Assembly: GCA_020080175.1 (NCBI GenBank)
Contig: JAGHQL010000038.1
Location: forward strand, 93,783-157,782
Length of the DNA stretch: 64,000 bases
Origin: Glutinoglossum americanum
Taxonomy: Eukaryota; Ascomycota; Geoglossomycetes; Geoglossales; Geoglossaceae
Direction of reading: 5' to 3'
Shown: positions 35,068 to 45,866 of the stretch, one piece after another
Position numbering within the stretch: the stretch's first letter is position 1
How the letters are laid out: each line of letters starts with the position of its first letter
Made by a program: the position numbers and the translations under genes
Notes under the pieces: model-generated
What the model saw: only the letters and a program-made list of their open reading frames with translations
Databases searched by the model: none
Told to the model about the DNA's origin: nothing

Positions 35068-35640
35068 ATGCATATTCGTCCCATGCAATTATCTGACCTC
35101 CCCACCGTTGCCACAATCCCCTCTAAAGCATTCAGAAATGATGAATTCTTCCGGTACATCTGCCCGCACCTCGATGACTACCCCGACGATTTCTGCGCTT
35201 TCCTCCGTTTGCATAGGAAACGAATTCTTCAAGTAGGGGCGGTCGCCTATGTCGCAGAGACAGATGAGACGGACTATGAAGGCATACGCGAGGTTGTCGG
35301 CATCGCTACATGGAGAAGAGTTGGGACCAGTGAGATTGCAAGAGTTTGGAAGGACCCTAATTCAGAACTTGTGAAAAGCCTCGAACGTTGGTTGCAGTAT
35401 TTCGGAGAGGTATACTTTAGTGTTTTCGTCGGTGACGGTTCTGCGGACAACAAACGGGTCTCAGAGGCTGGGGTTTCGAGTTACGAAGGTTGTGCCTGGA
35501 GATCTGTCAAAGGGTTTATGCGAGATTCCTGTGCTGGTTTGACAGCCAGAAGACAGTCGAACGGACTGGGTGGGCAGGGCGAAAGCAAGGGCGGAAGAGG
35601 AGAGATGTGAAGGGGAAATGCTAGTACAATAGACCCAGTT
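35068..35640 (+). pseudogene. GNAT-type N-acetyltransferase with internal deletion
   Basis: The ATG at 35068 opens MHIRPMQLSDLPTVATIPSK, the typical start of fungal GNAT acetyltransferases, followed by AFRNDEFFRYICPHLDDY, VAYVAETDETD, EVVGIATWRRVG and EVYFSVFVGDGSADNKR. The normal next 60-80 residues, which hold the acetyl-CoA-binding loop (Q/R-x-x-G-x-G/A), are missing. Near 35455-35470 the homology jumps, in another frame, to the family's C-terminal block (LGFRVTKVV, GLCEIPVLV and QPE). In that frame a TGA stands where most relatives have Trp before QP. Thus there is a deletion with frameshift plus a nonsense codon. The 180-residue open frame that remains would lack the cofactor site and should be inactive. 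Confidence 0.72.
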
Positions 35641-35986
35641 GCCGTAATGATGGTCCTGGACCATACTAGGCCCAGAATAGTGGAGCCTACATCAATTTAT
35701 CTAGGCTGGGTCTCCTACTCTAGAATGAGCAATCCAGCAAGCGTAGTCAATCCTTCAAGATAAAATTCACGCTGATAGCGCTGCAAAACAATCGGACCCA
35801 TTGTTCATGGTTCACTAATCAGCCCAATATCCCCTTCTCTGCGCTAGATTAGGCTTGCGTCTTAGGGAATTGTCAGGCTTGATAGCCTGATCCTATTCGA
35901 GCCTCTTAGGGCTGCCCTAGCTGATAAAGCAGACATCAAAGAATCGGACACTTGAAACCTGCATCCCTACGATCATTGCTAAACTG
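35641..35986. other. Short intergenic gap
   Basis: About 350 bases between the GNAT relic and the 3' end of the sugar transporter gene. No gene seen; it should contain the transporter's 3' UTR. Confidence 0.45.
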
Positions 35987-38291
35987 CTATTGGGTGCGTG
36001 CCCACCTGTAAAATGCAACCAGAGGTCTTGGCTTCCTAAAGAGAATGTACTTGTCCCGGAAATACGGTAGCACATAGTATGTGCGATATTCGACATGCCG
36101 TCGAGTAGGAAGATCAAATGTGAACTGGAGTTCCTCAATCGTCCTCCCTTTCGTCTCGGGAACGAAGAGGAAGCACAACACGAAGGCAACTAAATTTAGG
36201 AAAGCCTACATGAGTCAGGACACAACTTCCCAAAATCCCTGGCTGCGGATCTACTTACGAACACGGAAAGAGACGCTGTGGGTCCCCTTGAATCCAGCAG
36301 CCGGGGGAAGGTCAGAACCAAAAGTCCAGCAAGGATCATATTCACGGCCACGGCAAGAGCATGGCCAGCTTCGCGATTAACCAAAGGAAATACTTCTGCC
36401 GATATCGAATACGGTGATGTCCCACCCGTCGGGGAATAAGCAATCGTGAACAGGACCATGAAGAACACAATTAGGGGTACCCTTGCGTGGCTCTTCGAGT
36501 CAATCTCGAAGCAGAACGCCAGGACAAGCATCAGACATGCCATATTTGGCAGGCCTATCAGGAGCAGGATAGATCTTCCGATACGATCTATTAGCCAGTA
36601 CGCGGGCAGCCCGAATCTAAGATATATATGATTAATTCAAGCTGTAAGCCCACAACAAGGGAAAACACGCACAGGTAGTTGATAGCACCGAAAATAAGGC
36701 CGATCCGTGCCCCCTCCAACTTGTTGTCGGAATTTCTGAATAGTAGTGTGCTGAGAAGGGCTGCCGGGGGTAACTATTAGCCAAGTTCTGTAATGTAGAC
36801 GTCGATTCGGGGATTTGCAATCCACCCACCTATCGTGTTGATCCCGGTGAACTGCCGAGCTAACATAGCAGTAGCTGCACACAAAGAAGCCCTTCTACAC
36901 CGTGGTTCCGAGAAGAGTTGCCGAAAGCGCTGCCAATAGCCCGTGTTTCGAATTTGGTAAAGATATATATCGGCCGCTTGTTCCACCGGGTCCTCAGGAT
37001 CTGCCGGATCTACTGGGTTCTCGTCAAGTCGTGCTTGCAAAGCTCTGCTCGGATCCGGTTGCTGGTCAGAGATCCTCCGTGTCGCGATGAGTCGAGACTC
37101 AACTTCAAGTTGGGCATGCGCATAATACATGTCCCGGGCAGCCATTAAGGGGCCTGCTGGACCAGGCCGCAGAAGCCTGAAAGCCTCCAGGGCCTCATGG
37201 TATTTGCCATGTTTCATAAGGAAGCGCGGAGACTCTGATTTCGTGTTAGGTTCACCAATGCCGTCTTCTAGGCATATATAAATCCTTACCTGGCACAAGA
37301 TACACAATTAGGAGCAGGAAAACTGTAGGGATTAAAACGGTGACTGTCTGGAGTCTCCACGCAATCTTTTCGACAGCGGGAATGCTAAAAATGATGAGAT
37401 TGAATGCAAATCCGATGAATATGCCAAGCGCGTCTGCGAGCTGCCAATTTGCGAGAAGTTCCCCGCGGATATGGTTGGGCGCTACCTCCGCGGTATAGAT
37501 GGGAGCTGAAATAAATGCGTTAACCCCTCTTTTATCCTTGAGGTGCTTAAATCTTCGAATCCGGACTCACCCACAGAAGCCTTTGTCCCAATCGCCACAC
37601 CGGTAACAAGCCTGCACCCAAACAACTGCCATGTCGTCCTCGAAAACGTTGCCCCGATCGTCCCACCAAGCGTCAAGACCCCGGACACAAAAATGGCCCC
37701 CCTTCTCCCTAGCAGATACTCCTGTAGTGGATCAGCTAGGGATGTACCTCTATCCCAAGACTAAATCAGCATTAGTCTATCTCATAATGGCAAAAGAACA
37801 ACCCACAGCAGTCCCGCCCCCCAAAAAAACGACGAATTCAGAAACCCCAATAGCCACAAATCCCTCAAGCCAAACTCTGCAGGCATCCCCGCGTTCGCAG
37901 CGTTTGAGTTGCTCTGAGTCCATCCTTGAATCATGCCCGACAGACTCGTCACCAATATACTAGCCTTTAAGTACTTACTCTGTCTCCAAAAACCAGACGT
38001 CTCCTCGCACAAGATTGCCTCCCGCTCTTCGGGGGAAAGCCGCTCATCGAAGACCATCGCGGACTCTTTGTCGCGCGCTAGATGTGCGCTACGCTGGAGG
38101 AGCTGGAGAACGTGGGTGAGGCCATGGCGGTGGGCAAATTGGGAAACGGCGGCGTCGAGTTCGGTAGGAGTGTAGATCAGGAGGGGGTTGTCAAGGTTCG
38201 GTCGGAGAGGTCCCCGGACACCGGAGGTTTCTGTGGATGCGAAGGAGGCTTGGTCGGGGTCGCAGAGTGGCGTCTGTGTTCGAGGGGCCAT
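35987..38291 (-). CDS. MFS sugar transporter (sugar porter family), seven exons, intact
   Basis: Seven exons give one open frame of 649 residues: 38291-37807, 37749-37571, 37505-37290, 37234-36830, 36760-36673, 36616-36259 and 36205-35987. All six introns (53-69 nt) have GT..AG ends, and phases match throughout. The N terminus is a long cytosolic stretch (RPNLDNPLLIYTPTELDAAV). Membrane blocks follow the sugar porter order: IQGWTQSNSNAAN, GRRGAIFVSG, FGCRLVTGVAIGTKA, YTAEVAPNHIRGELLANWQL, PESPRFLMKHGKYHEALEAF, LARQFTGINTI, AYWLIDRIGRS, SAEVFPLVNREAG and FVPETKGRTIEEL. The PESPR and PETKGR signatures are those of the hexose/polyol transporter family, so the role is proton-coupled sugar or polyol uptake at the plasma membrane; the substrate cannot be told. 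It lies head to head with the ankyrin gene at 39300. Confidence 0.9.
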
Positions 38292-39299
38292 GTTAGGGGG
38301 TAGATAAGCGGGGGAGCCGGTTTGAGGAGGAGTAGTGGGGTAGATTCTCACCGTTATGGCTGGTGCGAGCTGTATAGCGTTGGCCTAGAGGAAGTAAAGT
38401 TAGTTCGTGGGTAGAGTCCATATGCTCGGGAATGTAAAGGCTACCGGTCCCAGCTCAATCTCCGGCGGCCCGCTACTAGAACCACCTTCTTCTGACATTG
38501 TCGGGATTATTGCTGGTTCAATTCATTATGTTCTATCTGGATAGCATGGGGCATGAAGCTCTGGGTAAGAGGCAAGCCTTATAAGTACCTGGTGCCAGGG
38601 CTGATAGGGGCAGCCTCATGCGGCCTCAATTCGTAATGGTCTGCCTTACGAGGCATCCTCTAGCTAATAATGACTCACCCCAGTCGGCAGAACCAACTTG
38701 GCTCTTATTGGGTATTCCATCCAAAAAACCGCGCCGTCGTGGTGGTGGCCAAAAGCACACAGGCAAGTTCCCGCCTTCCCCGCATAGCCTCAAACGCTGC
38801 TGTCATAATACATAAATTACAGCGCCAGCCTTCCCCGAAAACCGACCATCCAAGGCTCCGGGTTAAACCTTTTTGTCGTGGGGTTTCTCTCGTTGTATGT
38901 GCGTGCTTGCAATGGGATGAAACCCCTTTTGCTTTTTGTGGCGCGCGTCCAAATCATGGTGAATCCGCCTTGCGTCTTTCGCTGGATTTTTCCGCGGGCC
39001 TCCCAGCTTGGCGATTCCTGCTGATGATAGGCCGAGTGAACGAATGCCCAACGGCCATTCCGTTATGTAATGCATTCTCGTTGAGGCTGCATCTTCGTGG
39101 GTTGCTGTGAATACTTAGGAGATGGGTTGCCTTGCCTTGCGGTGGGATGAATAACTGCTGTGACCATTCCGCAGTATTATCCTCGTATCTTTGGCATCCT
39201 GGCTCGCATCTTCCCAAGCCATAGTCATTAATAAACCAGCAGTGTTAGCAAAAAGCGGCCGACCGTTCGATCCTTCCGCCGTGGAGCTTCACATTTAAC
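38292..39299. promoter_or_regulatory. Divergent intergenic region, transporter / ankyrin gene
   Basis: One kilobase between two outward-reading starts (38291 leftwards, 39300 rightwards). Short frames inside have no homology. Promoters for both genes are expected here; no specific binding site could be assigned by eye. Confidence 0.4.
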
Positions 39300-40469
39300 A
39301 TGGCGGAACTGGCTGCTTCGGCGATAGCGCTGGGTGGGGTAGCTCTCGGCATCTATGAAAAAGTGCAAGGCTTCTTAGGGAGGGCGAGGGTGTCCGACCG
39401 GTTCGCGCAGGATCTGCTTAATGAACTGCAGCAGGCCCGGAAACTCATTGGCAACGTTCAAGTTTTGGCGGAGAGATGTGGTGCAAGGCGTTCCAGCGCT
39501 CCGAATTCCCCGGATTCGCAACCCGAATCAGACTCCTGGTCAAACGTCCTTGAAGCCCTTGAATATTCCAAGCGGTGTCTCAATACACTCGACCATGAAT
39601 TGGAGGCTCTGAGCTCAACCTCCGGTGCGACATTGCTAGAACGTGCCTGGGGTCAGTGGAAAATCGATGGCCGGAATGAATTGATTGAGAAGACGAAGAG
39701 CGAGCTGCAGAGCCAGATGGTGAAGGTCAACCTATCTTTAAATTGCATAATCATGTAAGCACCCCTCGCGAGTCGTAGATCAAACGACAAGAGTACATGT
39801 CGCTGGAGGAGTTGTAGCTGCCTAAGCACTGATATCTTCGAACGGCTTCTCCCGTGCGGATCATTTCCCGTGCAACCTCCCTGCGACAATGGGGATCAAC
39901 CGTTGTCTCCATGCACCCCCAACTCTATATCGCCCACAATCACACTGGTCGAGAGTACACCATCACCGACCGCTCGGACTACCCCTCAGCCCCCTGCACA
40001 AATCTCACCCATCCTAATTTCCGCCGTCAAGAAAAAGGATACGTCCTTGGTCCAAGACCTAGTAGACGGTGGAGTAGATCTTGAAGCACGGGACTCTAGC
40101 GGGTGGACGCCCCTCCATCACGCCGCCCATTATGGGAACAGAGCCATATTGGGAATACTCCTGTCAGAAAAAAGCGACGTCAATGCCCCGGACAACGCTG
40201 GCCTAACCCCCCTCCATATAGCTGCAATGCAAGGGAAGGAAAGCGTCGGCGGTTTATTAATAAAATCCGGCGCAACGATAGACGCTCGGGATCTGTCCTC
40301 CGAATCCCGGACTCCTCTGGTCATTGCGGTGGCTAAGGGAAAGGAACCATTCGTGGGGATGCTTCTGAGGCATGGCGCAAACCCCGACAGTGGCCGCCAC
40401 GCGAAGAAATTCGCAGATATCGTGGCAAGCCTACGGTGGCAGGGCAAGCTCTACTGGGATGAGGGTTAG
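39300..40469 (+). CDS. Ankyrin-repeat protein with STAND/NLR-like helical N terminus
   Basis: Two exons, 39300-39754 and about 39818-40469, give 368 residues. The intron starts GTAAGC at 39755 and most likely ends TTGTAG at 39817 (63 nt, phase 2). Two other AGs upstream, at 39793 and 39810, also keep frame, so a few residues are uncertain. The N-terminal 130 residues (MAELAASAIALGGVALGIYE..., then helical leucine-rich segments) match the helical domain that begins many fungal STAND/NLR and ankyrin proteins. A Ser/Thr/Pro linker (about residues 180-215) leads to three ankyrin repeats: GWTPLHHAAHYGNRAILGIL, GLTPLHIAAMQGKESVGGLL and RTPLVIAVAKGKEPFVGMLL. No NACHT or NB-ARC domain lies between. 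This is a short form of the NLR architecture, probably a protein-interaction module in recognition or signalling. It appears intact. Confidence 0.8.
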
Positions 40470-42537
40470 ATAACCACATCTATTTATGATCAGGGTGTAT
40501 CTGCTCGGATTCAAATATCGAAAATCCGCAGAGGCTATCCAATACATTCTTAATTCCACTGGCGGATCCAGAGGACCCACCTGTACCATTCTTTCGTGTA
40601 GTAAACAGTGGGGTGTAAGCTTTTGAATCCTCGTTAATGAAATTTTTAGTAGGGTGTTGGAGGTTGTGTACGAATAGGGGTAATTGTAGCTAGAACAACG
40701 TACACAATGGATAGGGGAAAATCAATTTAATTGCTTGCAACTATATAATGCTAGCTGTGTGACATGAAGCTATATAGATGGTTGGCTGCTCCGCAGCCCT
40801 TTTATCGCCAGCCTGTGGCAACTCTGGCCGTCCTTCGAGCAGCCTGAGAAACATACCGGCCCTGCCGGTATTAACCGTACCATAGCAGCTGAGGTGGCGC
40901 CGCCACTTAGCTGCTAAGGGGCACCTTCTCAGCCCGTCAGGGGTACCACGAAGTGGTTCCTGAGCATTTCGCAACATGGGGTCCCCCAAACACCCCCCGT
41001 GTGGAGTTGTGTCTAGGTACTTGATTCACCATGGCAGAATCCGAACTTAAAACTCTGCTGGCAATGTGATTGGCATTACAGGGTCTGAAGACTATAGATC
41101 TACAAACCATAACGTTACAACACCGGAGTTGCACTTTTTGCTCGTGTCTGCTGGAAATTATCTACTACTTGCCGCTGGTACGTTGCTTTGAACTACCTGC
41201 GCTCTAAAGCCCCGCTTTAGAGTGGACTCTCCTCCTAAAGAACCGTTTCTCAATGTTTAGGAGATTCTTTGTTTTGGCTCTGGGGCAATATTGTCTTGGT
41301 AAGCCTTTTTGGAGGCAGGCTTCTGCTCGGGGACTGGACAAGAAGTGGGAAACTAAAAAATTAGAAAACTAATAATTGGCGATGGAGTGATTGGTTACTA
41401 AAATGCGAGGGGCGGTTAGTATCACTGGTTACTGCGGCCGCTCGTCGCCTTTGGCTTCCGGCGTGGATAGAAACTACGATCCTTGCCGCTTTTAAGGGAG
41501 CCGTAAAATCTGTGGGGTTGTCTTCCAGCCTTGTCCCGTAGTTAAAAACAGCGGGAGCGGCCGACACTTTTACTCTATAATCGATATATAGGACGTTAAA
41601 TCCTAGTCAGACAACCAACCAACTGGTAGAGTTCCCGCCAATACCTCCAACTTGACACTAATAGCCTAGTTTAGTTTAGCCTCTAAGGGCGGAACTCTTA
41701 AGCCTAAATTGGCTTGGGATAGGCATACCGGAGGAACCCTACTTAGACAATACTTGAATTAGATATTAGTATTCGATACCAGAATTGCGCCAATACCCCA
41801 ATACCGGTTAATCTTCAACTTGCTGTCTATGTGGGCGCCATAGCCGATCGTATAGTCGCTCCTGCGGATCTCGCTCATTGACTAAGGCAAATGGGCTGAA
41901 AGTCGCACGCAAACTCCTACTTCGACTCACCTCTTCACGGGGACCTCGAAGGTCTTCATTCTTACACATTTTGATCAGCAAGATACCTATATTGCTGCAC
42001 CGTTCGTTGCCTTCATTGAGCGCTTCGCCTTTAGAGCTGGGAGAGTTGGGGTAAGATCAGTGGGACTCGCGCTATTAGTGAAATGTACCAGAGGAGTTTC
42101 CACGGTATCTTGTCTTCGCGCTGGGATGCGCTTCGCCGGCCTCGCGGCTGGTCTAAAACCTGGTTGCTCTGTTTTACAGGTAAGATCCCGTATACATTGA
42201 CTTTGAAGCGCCATGACTTTAGAACTTAGATTCAATTCAAACGTAGCGTACATTTAACCATAATCCTAGCGTAAAGACTGAAGATGGAAGCCCACGTGAA
42301 TGTTGGAGACGAATATCCCCGCAATCGTCGCCTTGTGAGGCCTTGTCAAACCGCATAAGACATCGCGGTGCCCTAGCACCCCACAGACTGTACCCGATAT
42401 GAAACGCCCCTAACCGTCCCCGCTACTTCCACCGCTAGAGTGCAATGACGTCAGAAGTAGGGATATTTTCCGCTACATCTCTTCCACCAGGAGCTAGGGC
42501 GAAGTTATTGTACATGGCCTAACTCGTCACCCGGCAA
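40470..42537. other. Gene-poor stretch with a perfect hairpin
   Basis: About 2 kb with no supportable gene. An 88-codon ATG-led minus-strand frame (42253-41987) has no known motif. The stretch holds one copy of the decamer GCCGCTTTTA (41485-41494) and a perfect short inverted repeat (41202-41222), listed separately. Confidence 0.4.
41202..41222. repeat. Perfect 9-bp inverted repeat with 3-nt loop
   Basis: CTCTAAAGC, loop CCC, then GCTTTAGAG. It stands in non-coding DNA and is not followed by a T run. It may be a remnant of a mobile-element terminus or a chance palindrome. Confidence 0.7.
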
Positions 42538-43854
42538 TCAGCGATACTGTCGGAAGTACTGATAAGTCCTTGACGGATACCTCCTCGCATCCATATCTGC
42601 AAGCTGCTCGATAGTATTTTGGCCCAAGGCGGCATCTGGCGTTTGGTAAGGATATACTTGTGCGGTGCTATCCGGGATCGCGCGGTCTCGAACTGCGAGC
42701 AGGATCTGCAAGATTGACTTGACGCTCAGGATAGACTCAACGGTATTGCCGAAGAGCCCGCCAATGGAGCTTATGCTACGGACGAGATTACCGAAGGGGA
42801 TATAGTCCAGCGCGTTGTTGTAGACATCTCCGTCGCCTGTATTTTGTGCTCGCCAAATACTGTCGGTTATAGTGCTGAGCTGTAGAGGGATGTTCTGAAT
42901 AACTGCGCCAGCGGGATCATGCTGCGCAATACTCTCCAGCATCCACCTTAGTACGAGGTCAGAAAGGACATGGTTTGGCTCGATAGTATTGGCTAGCAGG
43001 TTTAAGAGACCGAATAGCTTCCCTTCGAACCAGTTGGTGCCTGCTCTGAAGAACCTGAACCTTTGCCTCCCTAGATCGTAATGAGCACCTGGAAACCACA
43101 TCTCATGGATCGTAGGGTTGGGGTTCGGACCCGGGCCTGAGAAGGCCAGGCACGGCTGGAAGAGCCAGAGCCGGTCATGCAGAGAGACAGCGTGGTATAC
43201 GTGCTCAACAACACTCGAGACTACCTGATCGTAAAACTCAGGCCATTCGAACCCGACACCACCGGTGAATCGTGGGATGCCGAGACTGCCAACTGTGTCG
43301 AAGAGACCCATGAACTTTATAGGCGTTGGGGTACTGTGGCTCCTATTCGCCCGGAAGGTCTGCATTTGTTGGGACTTTGGATGATTGATCTCATAGGGGC
43401 TACGGTAAAGCTTGTAGACTTCCTCGCAGAGCTCCCCTGTCCGGTCCCTGTCGATGGCTCCGGCATTATTGCGGATTGGCATAACGATCCCGCAATTATT
43501 GATCATGCCGGCAACGCAGCGGACGGTAAAAGCACCGCGGCTCAGCCCAAACATCCATATCTCATACCCAGGCATATAATTCTCGACGATGTATCTGTAG
43601 GCATTCGTGCACTCCTCGGCGATGCTGTGGCCTGTCGCGCCGTTGAAGAGATAGTTGAGGAATGTGCTGCCTAGGCCGACGCCGTCAGCATACCGTACTT
43701 GAACTCCCGGTCGGGTTAGAGTGTGGACGTCGCCGGGACCAGCCATGGCCATGTCGATCCCCATCATTTCAGCCAGTTTGTGAATATTAGTCTCCGTGTT
43801 GGTCTCTCTGCCGCACCAGGTGCCATCACAGAGGACAATCAGTTTTTCTGCCAT
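42538..43854 (-). CDS. DUF2235 alpha/beta hydrolase (Tle1-like catalytic domain)
   Basis: A single-exon, ATG-initiated frame of 438 residues. The start MAEKLIVLCDGTW contains the hallmark LCDGTW of DUF2235 proteins, a family related to the catalytic domain of bacterial type VI phospholipase effectors and very common in ascomycetes. The nucleophile elbow is FGLSRGAF (Ser105), the acid is probably FDTVGS (Asp186), and the His lies in WFPGAHYDLG (His258; normally W--G-H-D-GGG). The GG doublets usual after the His are replaced by RQ, a small deviation. The C-terminal 150 residues are hydrophobic-helical (NTVESILSVKSILQILLAV). Predicted activity is ester or phospholipid hydrolysis; the substrate is unknown. 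No signal peptide is seen, so it should act inside the cell. It seems intact. Confidence 0.88.
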   Translation of the reverse strand: MAEKLIVLCDGTWCGRETNTETNIHKLAEMMGIDMAMAGPGDVHTLTRPGVQVRYADGVGLGSTFLNYLFNGATGHSIAEECTNAYRYIVENYMPGYEIWMFGLSRGAFTVRCVAGMINNCGIVMPIRNNAGAIDRDRTGELCEEVYKLYRSPYEINHPKSQQMQTFRANRSHSTPTPIKFMGLFDTVGSLGIPRFTGGVGFEWPEFYDQVVSSVVEHVYHAVSLHDRLWLFQPCLAFSGPGPNPNPTIHEMWFPGAHYDLGRQRFRFFRAGTNWFEGKLFGLLNLLANTIEPNHVLSDLVLRWMLESIAQHDPAGAVIQNIPLQLSTITDSIWRAQNTGDGDVYNNALDYIPFGNLVRSISSIGGLFGNTVESILSVKSILQILLAVRDRAIPDSTAQVYPYQTPDAALGQNTIEQLADMDARRYPSRTYQYFRQYR

Positions 43855-45866
43855 CTAGGCGGTGTTCTAAGGCGTAATCGTACTTAGTACCGCTTCGTGG
43901 CGAATACTAGTTCGGATAGGATACCTTGGATGTTACTGCGAATGGACAAACTTAAGGTGCGAGGGGATGTACGGGATTTTGGGGATAGATGGACTGTGAA
44001 ATGGTGGAAAGGCGGGGCTGATCTTGGCGAGTGCGAGGGATTCGGCTGGGTGGGATGAACTGAATATAGACCCACGGCCGTGCATAAGCGGGATTACTGC
44101 AAGGTTTTGGTTGACGTCACATAGCATGGGAGCTCGTGTCCTTGTCCTTGAGGTAATGCTCCATAGGGAGTGCTGGGGGTAGAACCGGCCTTCCCAGTGA
44201 GGGCTGATCGGCAACTACGATGCCTGGCAGCAAGCCAATAGCTAGGAAGTTGGTAACCTACCGCCGGGCTTGATTTGTTGTTAACGGCCGAAACATATAT
44301 TGGCGGTGGGTGCCAGGCTCTGCGACGCATTGGGTAGTAAGTAGCCTTATGTATCGTGTAAGTCCCGGCGACCGGCAGCATTTTGAGTGGGGCGGGTGGG
44401 TTGTCGCTTAACTGGAGACTAGGCACTGATTCCTCTATATATTAGACAGGACTACATATACGCTGCACCATATTCGTAGTACTGCTGCTTCCACATATAT
44501 CGCCAGAGTTCAGCCCAGGGCATCTGAGGCAACGGAGCGCGCCGGCGGCTTGTCACTTATGTAATCCGTGGACCGAGAGTGCAAATACCATCATTGGTTC
44601 GCTTGCGTGTGCCCTACAGGTACTTCGCGTGCCCCAAAGAATACGCACGTTGAGCGACGCCGCGAACCCAGCGAAGGGAGATCGGCAAAAGGCTTGAGCA
44701 TACAGTCTTCCAACATCTAGAATACGATGTAGCGGGCAAAGGCATGCCTGGCGTTCTCTGCTGGTGATGGCTTAGCTCGGATAAGCCCAGTCGAGTGCCC
44801 TTGACTCGAAATGTAACTAGCGCCTCGATATAGACAGTCGGCCAACTGCCCTCGCGCAAGCCCGAACATTATCGCTTTACCCCGAAAAACTGGCCTGATG
44901 CATGCCGCAAAGCGGCGCTGCTATTAGGCATATCGTAGAGTTCGAAATGCTGCTTGTAGAATACTTGGATACCGCCTTTGGTTGCCGATACCCCTATATC
45001 AGGGGAAATGCCAATCGGTGATAGCTGGTTGTCGGCGCTCTTCTTATTGGGGGGTAACAGCGTGAGTGGGTCTCTCCGCTTTCCACCTCTAGCACCCCAA
45101 CGCGCTCACTGGAGCCGGTGAAGGTCGGTGCTATAGTAGTCAAGCAGCTTGCCAAGCTTCAGCTGAGCTTTGTTCAGCTCTTCTTGGACCTCCTGGCCTG
45201 GGTCGTGAGCGGTTCGCTAATACTTCGCAATCAATGGGTTTGATTAATCGCTCTTCTCTCCATCCGTATAGCGTAGTGGCCATAACGAAATTGTACGAGC
45301 GCACTTATGTCGGGTGAATAGTGCATGTAGCTTATTCCTTTCTAGTACCAAACTCCCAGATGCATGTCAGGCTTAATTGGAGTTCATCCTCGGACGGTAA
45401 TTTCTGCGAGCGGCAGATGCCGTATTTTACAATTGCTACTTGCCTGTTGGGCGATGATCTCCATAAACGCGTTCGCAAAGGCTTTGAGAGGATTGTTTCC
45501 TGGGTGGAGGAAGACCTGTGGGTTCTAACCTTTTGAGTCCGTGCGCTGAGGCTGATTGAAAGTTTGGCCAGTCGATACTAGCGGTCGAACGTTAAAAGCT
45601 GAAGATCGTCAAGGCATCAACAGGGTTTCTATTCGAACCTAGGAAGATTTGGACGTCGTTGACGAAATGAGTCTAAATGCGTGTTGCTGAGTTTACCCCT
45701 ACTGGATATTACGCATCTATAAAGAGTGCACCGGTGCCCATGACTTTGGAGTGGGGTTTTTATTCAGGAAAGGTTACGCTGGAATTGCCGGAATATTACT
45801 ACAACTTTCCGTATACACGTTGAAGATCGTCTCCGAACAGCGGTGCCCGCACCATACCTGCCTATC
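43855..45866. other. Gene-poor stretch
   Basis: About 2 kb. No gene is supported. A minus-strand frame near 45120-45210 (EVQEELNKAQLKLGKLLDYY) looks protein-like and may be a scrap of a decayed gene. The last bases before 45867 should contain the derlin promoter. Confidence 0.35.

Noticed and set aside
38001-38040. GTAAGT string inside exon 1 of the sugar transporter (around SKYLKAS) as a possible intron donor
   Set aside because: Family homology runs straight through this point without a gap, and no acceptor gives a better match.
43177-43674. 165-codon plus-strand frame opposite the DUF2235 gene
   Set aside because: It is the antisense of a well-supported hydrolase gene with all family motifs and has no motif of its own.
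44890-45240. Minus-strand frame with EVQEELNKAQLKLGKLLDYY as a hAT-transposase scrap
   Set aside because: Only a short helical segment is left; nothing specific to hAT such as the dimerisation block could be found.
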